From NCBI RefSeq assembly GCF_900157385.1, contig NZ_LT717700.1:1284112-1348111 (forward strand): DNA of 64,000 nt, given 5' to 3'. Source of the stretch: Mycobacterium terramassiliense. Lineage in GTDB: Bacteria > Actinomycetota > Actinomycetes > Mycobacteriales > Mycobacteriaceae. Each line of letters starts with the position of its first letter. The first letter of the stretch is position 1. The translations under genes and the position numbers were made by a program. The notes under the pieces are model-generated. The model saw nothing but the letters and a program-made list of their open reading frames with translations, did no database searches and had not been told where the DNA came from. Shown piece by piece: positions 15,804 through 24,740 of the stretch.

Positions 15804-17222
15804 GTGCCCATCGCCACGATCAACCCGGCTACCGGCGAGACAGTAAAAACCTTCACCCCGGCCACCGACGCGGACGTCGACGCCGCCATCGCGCGCGCAT
15901 ACGCCCGGTTCCAGGACTACCGCCATAACACCACCTTTGCCCAGCGCGCGGGATGGGCAAACGCCACCGCGGACCTCTTGGAGAAAGAGGCCGACGACGT
16001 CGCCGCGATGATGACCCTGGAGATGGGCAAGACGCTGGCGTCGGCCAAGGCCGAAGTGCTCAAGTGCGCCAAGGGTTTTCGCTACTATGCCGAGAACGCC
16101 GAACAGCTGCTGGCCGACGAGCCGGCCGACGCGGCCAAAGTGGGCGCCGCCAAGGCCTACACCCGCTACCAACCGCTGGGCGTGGTGCTGGCCGTGATGC
16201 CGTGGAACTTCCCGCTGTGGCAGGCCGTGCGGTTCGCCGCGCCGGCGCTGATGGCCGGCAACGTCGGCATCCTCAAGCACGCATCGAACGTGCCGCAGAC
16301 GGCCCTGTACCTGGCCGACGTCATCGCCCGCGGCGGCTTCCCGGACGGCTGTTTCCAGACGCTGCTGGTGCCGTCGAGCGCCGTCGAGACCATCCTGCGC
16401 GACCCCCGCGTGGCGGCGGTCACCCTCACCGGCAGCGAGCCGGCCGGCCAGTCCGTCGGCGCCATCGCCGGCGACGAGATCAAGCCCTCGGTGCTCGAGC
16501 TCGGCGGCAGCGACCCGTTCATCGTGATGCCCTCGGCCGACCTCGACGAGGCCGTCAAGACCGCGGTCACGGCCAGGGTGCAAAACAACGGCCAGTCCTG
16601 CATCGCGGCCAAACGGTTCATCGCCCACGCCGACGTCTACGACGAGTTCGTGGAGAAGTTCGTCGAGCGGGCACAGGCGTTGCGGGTCGGGGATCCGACC
16701 GACCCGGACACCGACGTCGGCCCGCTGGCCACCGAGTCGGGCCGCGACGAGGTCGCCAAGCAGGTCGACGACGCGGCCGCCGCCGGCGCGGTGATCCGCT
16801 GCGGCGGCAAGCCTTTGGACCGGCCGGGCTGGTTTTACCCGCCGACAGTCGTCACCGACATCACCAAGGACATGGCGCTCTACACCGAGGAGGTGTTCGG
16901 GCCGGTGGCTTCGATCTATCGGGCCGCCGACATCGACGAGGCCATCGAGATCGCCAACGCCACGACCTTCGGCCTGGGCTCCAACGCCTGGACCCGCGAC
17001 GAGGCCGAGCAGCAACGCTTCATCGACGAAATCGAGGCCGGCCAGGTCTTCATCAACGGGATGACGGTGTCCTACCCCGAGCTGCCGTTCGGCGGCGTCA
17101 AGCGCTCCGGTTACGGCCGCGAGCTTGCGGGTCTCGGGATTCGCGAGTTCTGCAACGCCAAGACGGTGTGGGTGGGCTCGGCCGAGACCGGTGACGCCGG
17201 CGGCGGCACGAAGGTGGAATGA
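15804..17222 (+). CDS. gabD1: NADP-dependent succinate-semialdehyde dehydrogenase GabD1
   Basis: 472 residues from GTG 15804 with AAGGA upstream. Aldehyde dehydrogenase fold with the general base Glu232 (LELGGS) and the nucleophile Cys266 (GQSCIAAK), the PWNFPLW segment of the cofactor site, and the C-terminal PFGGVKRSGYGRE motif. Converts succinic semialdehyde to succinate, bypassing 2-oxoglutarate dehydrogenase. Orthologue of Rv0234c. It ends 22 bp before the convergent R2lox gene. Confidence 0.93.
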   Translation: MPIATINPATGETVKTFTPATDADVDAAIARAYARFQDYRHNTTFAQRAGWANATADLLEKEADDVAAMMTLEMGKTLASAKAEVLKCAKGFRYYAENAEQLLADEPADAAKVGAAKAYTRYQPLGVVLAVMPWNFPLWQAVRFAAPALMAGNVGILKHASNVPQTALYLADVIARGGFPDGCFQTLLVPSSAVETILRDPRVAAVTLTGSEPAGQSVGAIAGDEIKPSVLELGGSDPFIVMPSADLDEAVKTAVTARVQNNGQSCIAAKRFIAHADVYDEFVEKFVERAQALRVGDPTDPDTDVGPLATESGRDEVAKQVDDAAAAGAVIRCGGKPLDRPGWFYPPTVVTDITKDMALYTEEVFGPVASIYRAADIDEAIEIANATTFGLGSNAWTRDEAEQQRFIDEIEAGQVFINGMTVSYPELPFGGVKRSGYGRELAGLGIREFCNAKTVWVGSAETGDAGGGTKVE

Positions 17223-17244
17223 CGGGGCTTTTGCGTCTGCTCGC

Positions 17245-18186
17245 CTAGGCCGACGCGGCCGCCAGCGCCTTCTCGTCCTCGTCGGCGAAGGTGTCCTCGA
17301 GTTGCAGCGGGGAGTAGTCGAGGTCGATCTCCCCGACCGGCCGCCCGCGGGCGCTGCCGATGGTGCCGAACCGTCGCATCCCCTTGTCGGCGGCGTACTG
17401 CATGGACTCGTCCACCGACAGGCCGAAGGGCATCGGGTCGTACAGCGCGAAGCCCTCTTCGACGACGCGCAGTCCGAGCGGCATCAGCTCGTTCATCCGC
17501 GCCTCGAAGACACCCCAGTTGGCGTCGTCGGCGGCGACGTGGCGCCGGCAGGTGAAGGTGCCCCAGGCCATGTGGCGCCGCTCGTCGTCACCGATGCGGC
17601 GGACCAGCTCCTGCATGCCGGGAAGGATGCCGCGTTCCACGCAGATCTTGTGCCAGAGGTAGTAGCCGGTCAGCGCCAGCATGCCCTCGACCATGTGGTT
17701 GTAGGTCACCGACGCCCGGACCTGGGCGGCCGGAGACGGATCGGTGGCCAAGGCGTTGAGGCTGTCCGGCAGCTCCTCGTAGAAGATCGTCCGGTAGGTG
17801 GGGACGTCCTCGAGATAGGCGTGCAGGTCGCCGGTGATGCCGACGGCGTCGAGCCACATCCGGAACACCTGGACGTGCTTGGCTTCCTCGAAGGCGAACT
17901 GCGTCAGATACATCTCGTCGCCCAGCCGGCCCTCCGCGCGCATCGCGGCCATGAATGGCTGGATGTCCTCGGTCACCGCCTCCTCACCGGCGATGAACTC
18001 GGCGCACAGCCGCGTGGCGTAATGACGTTCGTCGTCGGTCAGCGCCTCCCAGTCCGCGCGGTCGCGGGAGAAGTCGATGTCGGCGGGGTTCCAGAACTTC
18101 GCGTTGCCGCCGGCAAATAGGCGCAGCGGCACGCTGTCCCAGTTGAGCCCGCCCGCCACCATCGAGCCCGAATGTGTGCGTGTCAT
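17245..18186 (-). CDS. nrdB: R2-like ligand-binding oxidase (R2lox; annotated NrdB in M. tuberculosis)
   Basis: 313 residues from ATG 18186 with a strong AGGAGG-type site. Every residue that defines R2lox is present: metal ligands Glu68, Glu101, His104, Glu167, Glu202 and His205, and the Val71 and Tyr162 that form the ether cross-link, at the same numbers as in Rv0233. The protein should hold a mixed Mn/Fe cofactor and a bound fatty acid and act as an oxidase, not as a ribonucleotide reductase subunit. Its ATG overlaps the upstream tetR stop (ATGA, 18183-18186), so the two are translationally coupled. Confidence 0.95.
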   Translation of the reverse strand: MTRTHSGSMVAGGLNWDSVPLRLFAGGNAKFWNPADIDFSRDRADWEALTDDERHYATRLCAEFIAGEEAVTEDIQPFMAAMRAEGRLGDEMYLTQFAFEEAKHVQVFRMWLDAVGITGDLHAYLEDVPTYRTIFYEELPDSLNALATDPSPAAQVRASVTYNHMVEGMLALTGYYLWHKICVERGILPGMQELVRRIGDDERRHMAWGTFTCRRHVAADDANWGVFEARMNELMPLGLRVVEEGFALYDPMPFGLSVDESMQYAADKGMRRFGTIGSARGRPVGEIDLDYSPLQLEDTFADEDEKALAAASA

Positions 18187-18878
18187 GTGACCTCCTCGGA
18201 GAGTTTCGGGTCTGGGCTGGCAACGGCCTCCGCCGCATTCGCGGCGAAGGCCGCGGCCAGGACCGCGACGATCCGGCGCACGGCCAGCGCCGGCTGCTCC
18301 GGCGTGGGGTCGTCGAGCCCGAGGACCGGGTCCAGCCCGCGCATGTAGGGAGCCAGCGCCAGGTGCGGGAAGATCATCAGCAGCAGCGAGAGCAGGACGC
18401 CGGTGTCGGCGTCCGCGCGCAGGTCCCCGCGGGTTTTGGCGGCGTGCACCAGGGGCCGCAACACCTCCAGGTAGTGACGGTGGATCACGTTGCGCACACT
18501 GACACGGGCCTCGGTGTCGACCTCGAGGGTGGCCGCGGCGTGCAGCGCCCGTTCGTGCGGGTGCTCGGCGTAGTAGGCCACCCAGCCGTCCAGCAGGTCG
18601 GTGAGGTGCTCGAAGAACGGCCGGCTCGGGTCGAGCCGGATGATCAGGTCCTCCATGTACGCCCGCACCCGCTGGCTGCCGATGTCGGCGATGAACGCGT
18701 ACAGGTCGCGCTTGTCCGCGAAGTACTGGAACAGGCTGCCCTTGGCGACCCCGGCTTTGCGGGCGATGACGTTGAGGCTGCCCCGCGAGAAGCCGTGCGC
18801 CCCGAACTCGGCCTCCGCAGCCTCTATCACCGCCGCGCGACGAGCGGGGTCGACGCGCGCCCATGTCACCGTCGGCAA
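18183..18878 (-). CDS. TetR-family regulator (Rv0232-like) coupled to R2lox
   Basis: 231 residues from TTG 18878, with AGGAGG five bases upstream. TetR helix-turn-helix at about residues 15-55 ([33 protein letters not shown]) and a C-terminal helical sensor domain. Same start sequence (MPTVTWAR) and size as Rv0232. It lies between fadE4 and the R2lox gene, all leftward, and a perfect 15-bp palindrome lies 18 bp upstream of its start, so autoregulation and control of R2lox by a lipid-like ligand are likely. Confidence 0.92.
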   Translation of the reverse strand: MPTVTWARVDPARRAAVIEAAEAEFGAHGFSRGSLNVIARKAGVAKGSLFQYFADKRDLYAFIADIGSQRVRAYMEDLIIRLDPSRPFFEHLTDLLDGWVAYYAEHPHERALHAAATLEVDTEARVSVRNVIHRHYLEVLRPLVHAAKTRGDLRADADTGVLLSLLLMIFPHLALAPYMRGLDPVLGLDDPTPEQPALAVRRIVAVLAAAFAANAAEAVASPDPKLSEEVT

Positions 18879-18896
18879 TTCGGCCTCCTAGCGTCG

Positions 18897-18911
18897 ATGA
18901 CCACCGGTCAT
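18897..18911. promoter_or_regulatory. Probable TetR operator ATGACC-ACC-GGTCAT
   Basis: A perfect inverted repeat with 6-bp arms and a 3-base centre, placed just upstream of the ribosome-binding site of the tetR gene (start 18878). TGACC/GGTCA arms are typical of TetR-family operators. A second, weaker pair, CACCG/CGGTG (18902-18920), overlaps it. The remaining gap to fadE4 (to 19019) shows nothing else clear. Confidence 0.6.
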
Positions 18912-19019
18912 TCTACGGTGAGCCACGTCACAGTCAAGGGCTCGTGACGCCGGCGTGCGTCCTGCCGCACCGTCGGCCCCGAATGTGCGGCTGCCCGCAC
19001 GCTCGGCAAGGTCTCGGAT

Positions 19020-20729
19020 TCACGGCCGCATCCGGTAGGCCCCGTTGATCGGCAGCACGTGCTCCTTCCAGATCTGGTCATAGCGCGTGGGGTCGTGGAC
19101 CGGGCGGCGGATCATCCGCATCGCCAGCCGGGCCTGTTCGTCCGTCACCGCGGGCTTGTCGCCGAGTTCGACGGCGTAGCCGTTGAAGTCCCGCACCAGC
19201 ACGGCGAAGATCTCGTCGATCAAGGCATCCTCCACCCCCGACAGCGGGGCCTCCTCCAGGATGAGCTGTGCATACGGCACGGTCGCGAACAGCTGGCCCA
19301 CGGCGAAGGCGAAGTCGATGTCCTTCTGCTGTGCGGCATCCGGCGTGGCGCTGGCGAGCATCTCGGTGAGCACGTCGACCTGCTCGCGCAGCCGCGCGAC
19401 GTTGGGCAGGTGGGCGAAGCTGTCGAACGGCGCGCGCCAGTCCGCGAACCGCACCTTGCCCAGGCCGCCGGTCGGCCCCTGGGCGAACAGGAACGTGTCG
19501 TCGGCGGCGTCGTCGCGGCGCGCGATCACGGGCAGTTCGGCGTTGGGGGCGAACAGGAAGTTGGGCATGAACTTGCCGAGCAGCCCGATGTTGATGTGGA
19601 CGGTGCCTTCCAGCCGGGGCAGCAGGCCGATCTCGCGGGTGACGGCCTCGAAGAAGGTGTCCTTCTCGACTCCCTTGGCGGCGATGACATCCCACAACGC
19701 GGTGATGACCCGCTCGCCCTCGCTGGTGATCTTGGCCTTGGTCAGCGGGCTGTAGAGCAGGTAGCGGCGGTCGGCCGCCGAGGCGCTGCGCATGTAGTCG
19801 CAGGCGCGGGTGGCGACCAGCTTCATGGCGATCAGGCGCACGTAGGCGTCGGTGAGCAGCCGCCGCACATGGGAGAAGTCGGTGACGACGGTCCCGTACA
19901 GGTAGCGGTTGGCCGCGTGGGTGACCGCCTCGTACATGGCGTGGGTGCACATGCCGATGGCGCCCCAGCCCAGGTTGTACTTGCACACGTTGACGGTGTT
20001 GAGGGCGGCGTGGAAGGCGTCGGGGCCGCGGTGCAGCATGTCGGCCTCGGTGACCGGGTAGTCGCGCAGCGCGTAGTTGGCGACGAAATTCTGCGAGTTG
20101 ACGACGTTCTTGATCAGCTCGTACCGGTCGTGCTGGGAGTCGGCGGCGAAGAAGACGTATTCGTCTTCTTTATTTGAGGTGCCACCGATCTTGCCGAAGG
20201 TCGAGACCATCCGGGCCACGTTGGCGTTGCCGATGTAGTACTTCTCGCCGCTGGCGGTCCAGCCGTGTTCCGACGGCGTCAGGATCATGTCGGTCTGGTA
20301 GACGTCGGCGCCATGGGTCTGCTCCGACAGCCCGAAAGCGAACACCTCGCCGGCCTCCAGCTGGGCGGCGGCCTTGCGCTTGGCGTCCTCGTTGGCGCTC
20401 ATCCAGATCGGGCCCAGGCCCAGCGCGGTGACCTGGAAGGGGTACCAGTAGCTCAGCCCGTAGAAGCCCACGATCTCGGCGAACTCGCTGATTCGGTAGG
20501 TGTCCCACCGGCAGTCGCTCGCGCCGTATTCGGCCGGGGTCAGCAGGGACGCGAAGATGCGCTCCCGCCCGATGTGGTCCAGAAAGTCGGAGTACCAGAC
20601 CCGGTCGTGGTCGTCGGCCTTCAACCGCGCCTTGCCCCGGGACTCGAAGAAGTCCACCGTCGCGGCCATGATCTCCCCCGAGCGGCGATCCGGGTACCGG
20701 CGTTGCAGATGGTTGGGATTGAGCAACAT
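19020..20729 (-). CDS. fadE4: Acyl-CoA dehydrogenase FadE4
   Basis: 569 residues from ATG 20729, matching the start MLLNPNHLQRRYP of Rv0231. Acyl-CoA dehydrogenase fold: central FAD-binding segment FGLSEQTHGADVYQTDM, then the helical C-terminal domain with a longer tail than ordinary acyl-CoA dehydrogenases of about 380 residues. No Shine-Dalgarno precedes the ATG, but TACCGT (20737-20742, minus strand) lies seven bases upstream like a -10 box, so the transcript may be leaderless. Followed 141 bp downstream by the tetR-R2lox pair. Confidence 0.9.
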   Translation of the reverse strand: MLLNPNHLQRRYPDRRSGEIMAATVDFFESRGKARLKADDHDRVWYSDFLDHIGRERIFASLLTPAEYGASDCRWDTYRISEFAEIVGFYGLSYWYPFQVTALGLGPIWMSANEDAKRKAAAQLEAGEVFAFGLSEQTHGADVYQTDMILTPSEHGWTASGEKYYIGNANVARMVSTFGKIGGTSNKEDEYVFFAADSQHDRYELIKNVVNSQNFVANYALRDYPVTEADMLHRGPDAFHAALNTVNVCKYNLGWGAIGMCTHAMYEAVTHAANRYLYGTVVTDFSHVRRLLTDAYVRLIAMKLVATRACDYMRSASAADRRYLLYSPLTKAKITSEGERVITALWDVIAAKGVEKDTFFEAVTREIGLLPRLEGTVHINIGLLGKFMPNFLFAPNAELPVIARRDDAADDTFLFAQGPTGGLGKVRFADWRAPFDSFAHLPNVARLREQVDVLTEMLASATPDAAQQKDIDFAFAVGQLFATVPYAQLILEEAPLSGVEDALIDEIFAVLVRDFNGYAVELGDKPAVTDEQARLAMRMIRRPVHDPTRYDQIWKEHVLPINGAYRMRP

Positions 20730-20792
20730 GGCGTGGACGGTACTGCAACCGCGCCGCCGCCGGAACGCACCGGACAAAACTGTCGGGCCCTG

Positions 20793-20820
20793 TTGTTCGG
20801 ACGCCGAATCGACCTAGCAT
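20793..20820 (+). promoter_or_regulatory. Probable promoter of php, giving a leaderless transcript
   Basis: TTGTTC (20793-20798) and TAGCAT (20815-20820) are spaced by 16 bases and fit the -35 and TANNNT -10 boxes of a housekeeping mycobacterial promoter. The predicted transcription start falls at or one base before the GTG start at 20828, and no Shine-Dalgarno is present. Confidence 0.5.
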
Positions 20821-20827
20821 CAGTCCC

Positions 20828-21808
20828 GTGTCAGAACTCAATACCGCCCGCGGCCCCATCGACACCGCCGACCTCGGCGTGACGCTCATGCACGAGCACG
20901 TGTTCATCATGACCACCGAGATCGCCCTGAACTATCCCGAGGCCTGGGGCGACGAGGAGCGGCGGGTGGCCGACGCCATCGACCGGCTCAACGAGCTGAA
21001 GGCGCGCGGGGTGGACACCATCGTCGACCTCACCGTAATCGGGCTGGGCCGCTACATCCCGCGCATCGCGCGCGTCGCGGCGGCCACCGAGCTGAATATC
21101 GTTGTGGCGACCGGGCTTTACACCTATAACGACGTGCCGTTCCGGTTCCACTACCTGGGGCCGGGCACGCCGATGGACGGCCCGGAGATCATGACCGACA
21201 TGTTCGTCCGCGACATCGAGGAGGGCATCGCCGACACGGGCGTCAGGGCCGGGATCCTCAAGTGCGCCACCGACGAGCCCGGCGTGACCCCCGGTGTCGA
21301 GCGGGTGCTGCGGGCGGTCGCGCAGGCGCACAAGCGCACCGGGGTGCCGATCTCCACGCACACCCATGCGGGGCTGCGGCGCGGGCTCGAGCAACAACGC
21401 ATCTTCGAGGAGGAGGGCGTCGACCTCAGCCGGGTGGTGATCGGGCACTCCGGCGACACCACCGACCTCGGCTACCTCGAGGAGCTCATCGCGGCCGGCT
21501 CCTTCATCGGGATGGACCGGTTCGGCATCGACGTGTATCTGCCCTTCGAGGACCGGGTGAACACCGTGGCGCAGATGTGCGAGCGCGGGCACGCCGACAA
21601 GATGGTGCTCTCGCACGACGCGAACTGCTACTTCGACGCGCTGCCCGAGGACCTGCTCGCGGTGGCCGCACCGAATTGGCATTACCTGCACATCCACAAC
21701 GACGTCATCCCCGCCCTGAAGGAACGCGGCGTCACCGACGAGCAGTTGCACACCATGCTGGTCGACAACCCGCGCCGCATCTTCGAGCGGCAGGGCGCTT
21801 ATGAGTGA
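20828..21808 (+). CDS. php: Phosphotriesterase-like lactonase Php
   Basis: 326 residues, equal to Rv0230c. Amidohydrolase-superfamily TIM barrel with two metals: ligands His22 and His24 (MHEH), the carboxylated Lys145 (GILKCATDEPG), His178, His207 (IGHSGD) and Asp264 (LSHDANCYFD) are all in place. The family hydrolyses N-acyl-homoserine or oxo-lactones and, weakly, organophosphates; the natural mycobacterial substrate is not known. The next gene, a CoA ligase, starts inside its last codons (8-bp overlap), so an acid released by lactone opening could be the ligase substrate. Confidence 0.92.
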   Translation: MSELNTARGPIDTADLGVTLMHEHVFIMTTEIALNYPEAWGDEERRVADAIDRLNELKARGVDTIVDLTVIGLGRYIPRIARVAAATELNIVVATGLYTYNDVPFRFHYLGPGTPMDGPEIMTDMFVRDIEEGIADTGVRAGILKCATDEPGVTPGVERVLRAVAQAHKRTGVPISTHTHAGLRRGLEQQRIFEEEGVDLSRVVIGHSGDTTDLGYLEELIAAGSFIGMDRFGIDVYLPFEDRVNTVAQMCERGHADKMVLSHDANCYFDALPEDLLAVAAPNWHYLHIHNDVIPALKERGVTDEQLHTMLVDNPRRIFERQGAYE

Positions 21809-23348
21809 GCCGGTTGCACCGATCGGTTCACAGATCTCGGCGCTGGCCGCCCTCGCTCCCGACGAGCCCGCGGTTACCTGCGACGGGCTGACCCTGACCC
21901 GCGCCGAACTCGACCGCTCGACGAACCGGCTGGCCCGGGCCTACGCCGAGCGCGGCGTCGGCGTCGGCGACTACGTGACGATGGTGCTGCCCAACTCGGT
22001 CGAGTGGATCCAGGCCGCGGTGGCGTGCTGGAAGCTGGGCGCGGTGCCCCAGCCGCTGTCGGCGCGGCTGCCGGACGCGGAGCTGCAGGGCCTGCTGGCG
22101 TTGCGGCCGCCCGCGCTGCTGGTCGGCCGCGACGGCGATCGCGAGCTCGGCGAAGCCGGGCGAAGCGGGTCGCCGACCGGACAGTACAGCCATCCGGAAA
22201 TACCCAGTGTTCCAGCGGGATTCACGCCGGACCCGGCGCTGTCCGATGCCGCGTTGCCCGAAGCGGTTTCGCCGGTGTGGAAGGCGATGGGTTCGGGCGG
22301 CAGCACCGGGCGGCCCAAGCTCATCGAATCCGGCGGCGACAGCCGGATACCGGCCGCCATCGGCTACCCGCTGGGCGCGCAGGAGGGCGACACCACCCTG
22401 GTCCCGATTCCGCTGTCGCACAACACCGGCTTCACCACCGCGACGCTCGCATTGCTGATGCGCCACCACCTCGTGCTGATGAGCCGGTTCGAGCCGCGGC
22501 AGTTCCTGCGGCTGATCACCGAGCACCGCGTCACGTTCCTGACGACCGTGCCGACGATCATGCAGCGCGCGCTGCCCGTCTATCACGCCGAGCCGGGGTC
22601 CTACGACCTGTCCTCGCTCCGGCGGTTCTGGCACATGGGCGCGCCCTGCCCGCCGGCCGTCAAGGAGGCGTGGATCGACCTGCTGGGGCCCCAGGTCGTC
22701 TGGGAACTCTACGGCGGCACCGAATTACAGGCGCTCACCTTCATCTCCGGCGACCAGTGGCTGACCCACCGCGGCTCCGTCGGCGTGGTGGTCGCCGGCC
22801 AGATGAGGGTGCTCGACGACGACGGCAATCCCTGCCCGCCCGGGGTGGTCGGCGAGATCTACATGCGCCCCGCCCCCGGCAGCGCGCCGACCTACCGCTA
22901 CGTCGGCGTCGAGGCCAAGAGCCGCGACGGCTGGGACTCGCTGGGGGACCTCGGCTATTTCGACGAGGACGGGTTTCTCTACCTGTCGGATCGCCGCGTC
23001 GACATGTTCACCGTCGGCGGCCGCAACGTCTACCCGGCCGAGATCGAGAACGCGCTGTCGGCGCACCCGGACGTGCTGTCCTGCCTCGTCGTCGGCGTGC
23101 CCGACCCGAATTCCGGTGACCTGGGGCAGGTGCCCTACGTCCTGGTGCACGCGGCCGACGGATCCACGCTGGACCCCGAAGGTGTGAAAGACTTTCTGCG
23201 CGAACGCATTTCGTCCTACAAGGTGCCGCCCACCGCCGACTTCATCGAGTTCGTCGACACCCCGTTGCGCGACGACGCCGGCAAGGCGCGGCGATCGGCG
23301 GTGCGCGACGAGATCATGGCGCGATTGCGTCCGCCTCAGCGTCTGTGA
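21801..23348 (+). CDS. Acyl-CoA synthetase (AMP-forming, FadD type) with an in-frame REP insertion
   Basis: 515 residues, translationally coupled to php. ANL-superfamily ligase: P-loop-like motif GSGGSTGRPK, the A5 region WELYGGTE, the A7/A8 region LGDLGYFDEDGFLYLSDR, and a C-terminal Lys in GKARRS. It resembles bile-acid or short-acyl CoA ligases rather than long-chain FadDs. Residues about 112-126 (DGDRELGEAGRSGSP) are encoded by a REP-like element, in a surface position before the P-loop motif. In H37Rv I recall the PIN-domain gene Rv0229c here. The 3' end overlaps the convergent tmaT by 35 bp. Confidence 0.85.
   Translation: MSEPVAPIGSQISALAALAPDEPAVTCDGLTLTRAELDRSTNRLARAYAERGVGVGDYVTMVLPNSVEWIQAAVACWKLGAVPQPLSARLPDAELQGLLALRPPALLVGRDGDRELGEAGRSGSPTGQYSHPEIPSVPAGFTPDPALSDAALPEAVSPVWKAMGSGGSTGRPKLIESGGDSRIPAAIGYPLGAQEGDTTLVPIPLSHNTGFTTATLALLMRHHLVLMSRFEPRQFLRLITEHRVTFLTTVPTIMQRALPVYHAEPGSYDLSSLRRFWHMGAPCPPAVKEAWIDLLGPQVVWELYGGTELQALTFISGDQWLTHRGSVGVVVAGQMRVLDDDGNPCPPGVVGEIYMRPAPGSAPTYRYVGVEAKSRDGWDSLGDLGYFDEDGFLYLSDRRVDMFTVGGRNVYPAEIENALSAHPDVLSCLVVGVPDPNSGDLGQVPYVLVHAADGSTLDPEGVKDFLRERISSYKVPPTADFIEFVDTPLRDDAGKARRSAVRDEIMARLRPPQRL
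22134..22174 (+). repeat. REP-like element inside the fadD coding sequence
   Basis: 41 bp from GGCGATC to GTCGCC, differing at one position from the core units at 48614-48769. The surrounding frame stays open, so it adds about 13-14 residues to the ligase. It is the only copy in this window found within a conserved enzyme gene. Confidence 0.85.
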
Positions 23349-24489
23349 CCTGCGGGGCTCGCGTCGAGCGGTGCCGCTTCTCCCAGCGACGCAGCGCCTC
23401 CCGGCACGGCGACTCGACCAGACCGTAGCTGACCGCGGCGATCGCCCAGCCGAAGATCAGCGTCAGCACCAGCACCGAGGGCATCCGCCCGGTGAAGGCG
23501 AAGGTCCCCAGGACGGGGAACACCATGTCCAGCGCGGCCAGGTGCCAGATGAACAGGCCGTAGGACCAGCGGCCCAACGTCACCATGGTCGTGCTCCCCA
23601 GTAACCGGTGTGGGGTGTCGGGCCGGTCCAGCACCAGCGGGGCGACGAGCGCGAAGGCCACCACGGCACCCATCGCCGTCTTCACCGCGAACTGGGCGGG
23701 GCTGCCGACGGCCAGGCCCGCCGGCCCCGCCAGCGGGGACGCCGCCACCAGGTAGGCCGCCACCGCGATCACGGCCATCGGGACGCGCCGGCGTGCTAAG
23801 CGCACTGGGAAGCCGACCCCACTGTGGACCCATTCCGCCAGCAACATGCCCGCGGCGAACCAGGAGAAAAACGCCGGGGGCCAGTCCAGCGGGTTGTTCC
23901 AAGTTCTGCTGTCCAGCAGGAACACCGGCACCCAGGCCCAGGCGAAGCTGAGCACCGCCACCGACGCGATCGCCGGCACCCGGGCGCCGGTCGGGAGCCG
24001 ACGGGCCAACAACGCCAGCACGGGCAGGGCCAGGTAAAAGCCGACCTCGACCGACAGGCTCCACATCTGGGTCAGGCCACCGGTCAGCGTGAGCGGCACA
24101 TAGATCTGGGTGAGCGTCAGGTTGGCCAACCAGACCGTCGGGCTGGCGTGATTCGAGTCGGGCAGCAGGGTCAGGATCACGACGACGGCCACCACGTAGG
24201 CCGGCATGATGCGGATCGCCCTGGACCGCAGGTAGTGGCCGGTGCGCGGCCGCGGCGCCAAACCCCGTGCGGCGGCGGCGTGCCCGCGCCACAACAGGAA
24301 CCCCGACAACGCGAAGAACACCGCGACGGCAAGGTCGAAGCGGCCGAAGAGGCGGCCGTCGACGCCGGTGGAGTGCCCCGTCTGGAAGGCGACGTGCGTG
24401 ACGACGACGCCCATCGCCGCGCACGCGCGCATCCCCTCCACGGCGGGCAGGAAGCTGCGGATCCCTCCCACCTGCTGGCCCTCGGTCAC
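23314..24489 (-). CDS. tmaT: Membrane acyltransferase, trehalose-monomycolate acetyltransferase TmaT type
   Basis: 391 residues from GTG 24489 (start TEGQQVGGIRSF as in Rv0228). Acyltransferase-3 family integral membrane protein with about ten helices; the conserved His in VVVTHVAF and the Arg in VEGMRA fit the active site. The corynebacterial orthologue TmaT acetylates trehalose monomycolate before MmpL export, and I infer the same here. The adjoining rightward pgfA gene belongs to the same conserved envelope cluster. The gene overlaps the 3' end of the convergent CoA ligase by 35 bp. Confidence 0.88.
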   Translation of the reverse strand: MTEGQQVGGIRSFLPAVEGMRACAAMGVVVTHVAFQTGHSTGVDGRLFGRFDLAVAVFFALSGFLLWRGHAAAARGLAPRPRTGHYLRSRAIRIMPAYVVAVVVILTLLPDSNHASPTVWLANLTLTQIYVPLTLTGGLTQMWSLSVEVGFYLALPVLALLARRLPTGARVPAIASVAVLSFAWAWVPVFLLDSRTWNNPLDWPPAFFSWFAAGMLLAEWVHSGVGFPVRLARRRVPMAVIAVAAYLVAASPLAGPAGLAVGSPAQFAVKTAMGAVVAFALVAPLVLDRPDTPHRLLGSTTMVTLGRWSYGLFIWHLAALDMVFPVLGTFAFTGRMPSVLVLTLIFGWAIAAVSYGLVESPCREALRRWEKRHRSTRAPQVTDAEADAIAP

Positions 24490-24685
24490 GCCCACAAGTG
24501 TGCCCTTGTGTGTTGGTCGCCTCATCGGGTACACCCGAACCACCCGGCGCCTGGCGCGCGGTGGGCGGTGGACGGGGAAGGGCTGCTAAACCGGGGCCTT
24601 AAATTCTGCTGTTAGGGTCGAACGGGTTTGCCACGCGGGGATCCATGAGGAGGGCACCGCAACTTGAACCGCGCCGGCGACGATG

Positions 24686-24737
24686 CGGTGGGGGCACCAC
24701 CCGCTTGCGGGGGACGAAGCGATGAGGAGGAGCGGCG
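24686..24737 (+). repeat. MIRU-like repeat providing the pgfA ribosome-binding site
   Basis: The stretch begins GGTGGGGGCACCACCC, continues through a CCCGC-TT-GCGGG hairpin, and ends [19 protein letters not shown] recognise this as the mycobacterial interspersed repeat type that carries an internal Shine-Dalgarno. The GGAGGAG at its end is 9 bases from the pgfA ATG. The rest of the 251-bp gap from 24490 holds only a possible TAGGGT -10 box at about 24614. Confidence 0.65.
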
Positions 24738-24740
24738 CAC

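Noticed and set aside
15725..15889. 55-codon N-terminal extension of the acetolactate synthase-like gene
   Set aside because: Overlaps the gabD1 start on the other strand, lacks homology, and a good ribosome-binding site precedes ATG 15724.
17245..18186. Ribonucleotide reductase small subunit
   Set aside because: The Val71/Tyr162 pair and ligand set are those of the R2-like ligand-binding oxidase; no reductase partner gene is nearby.
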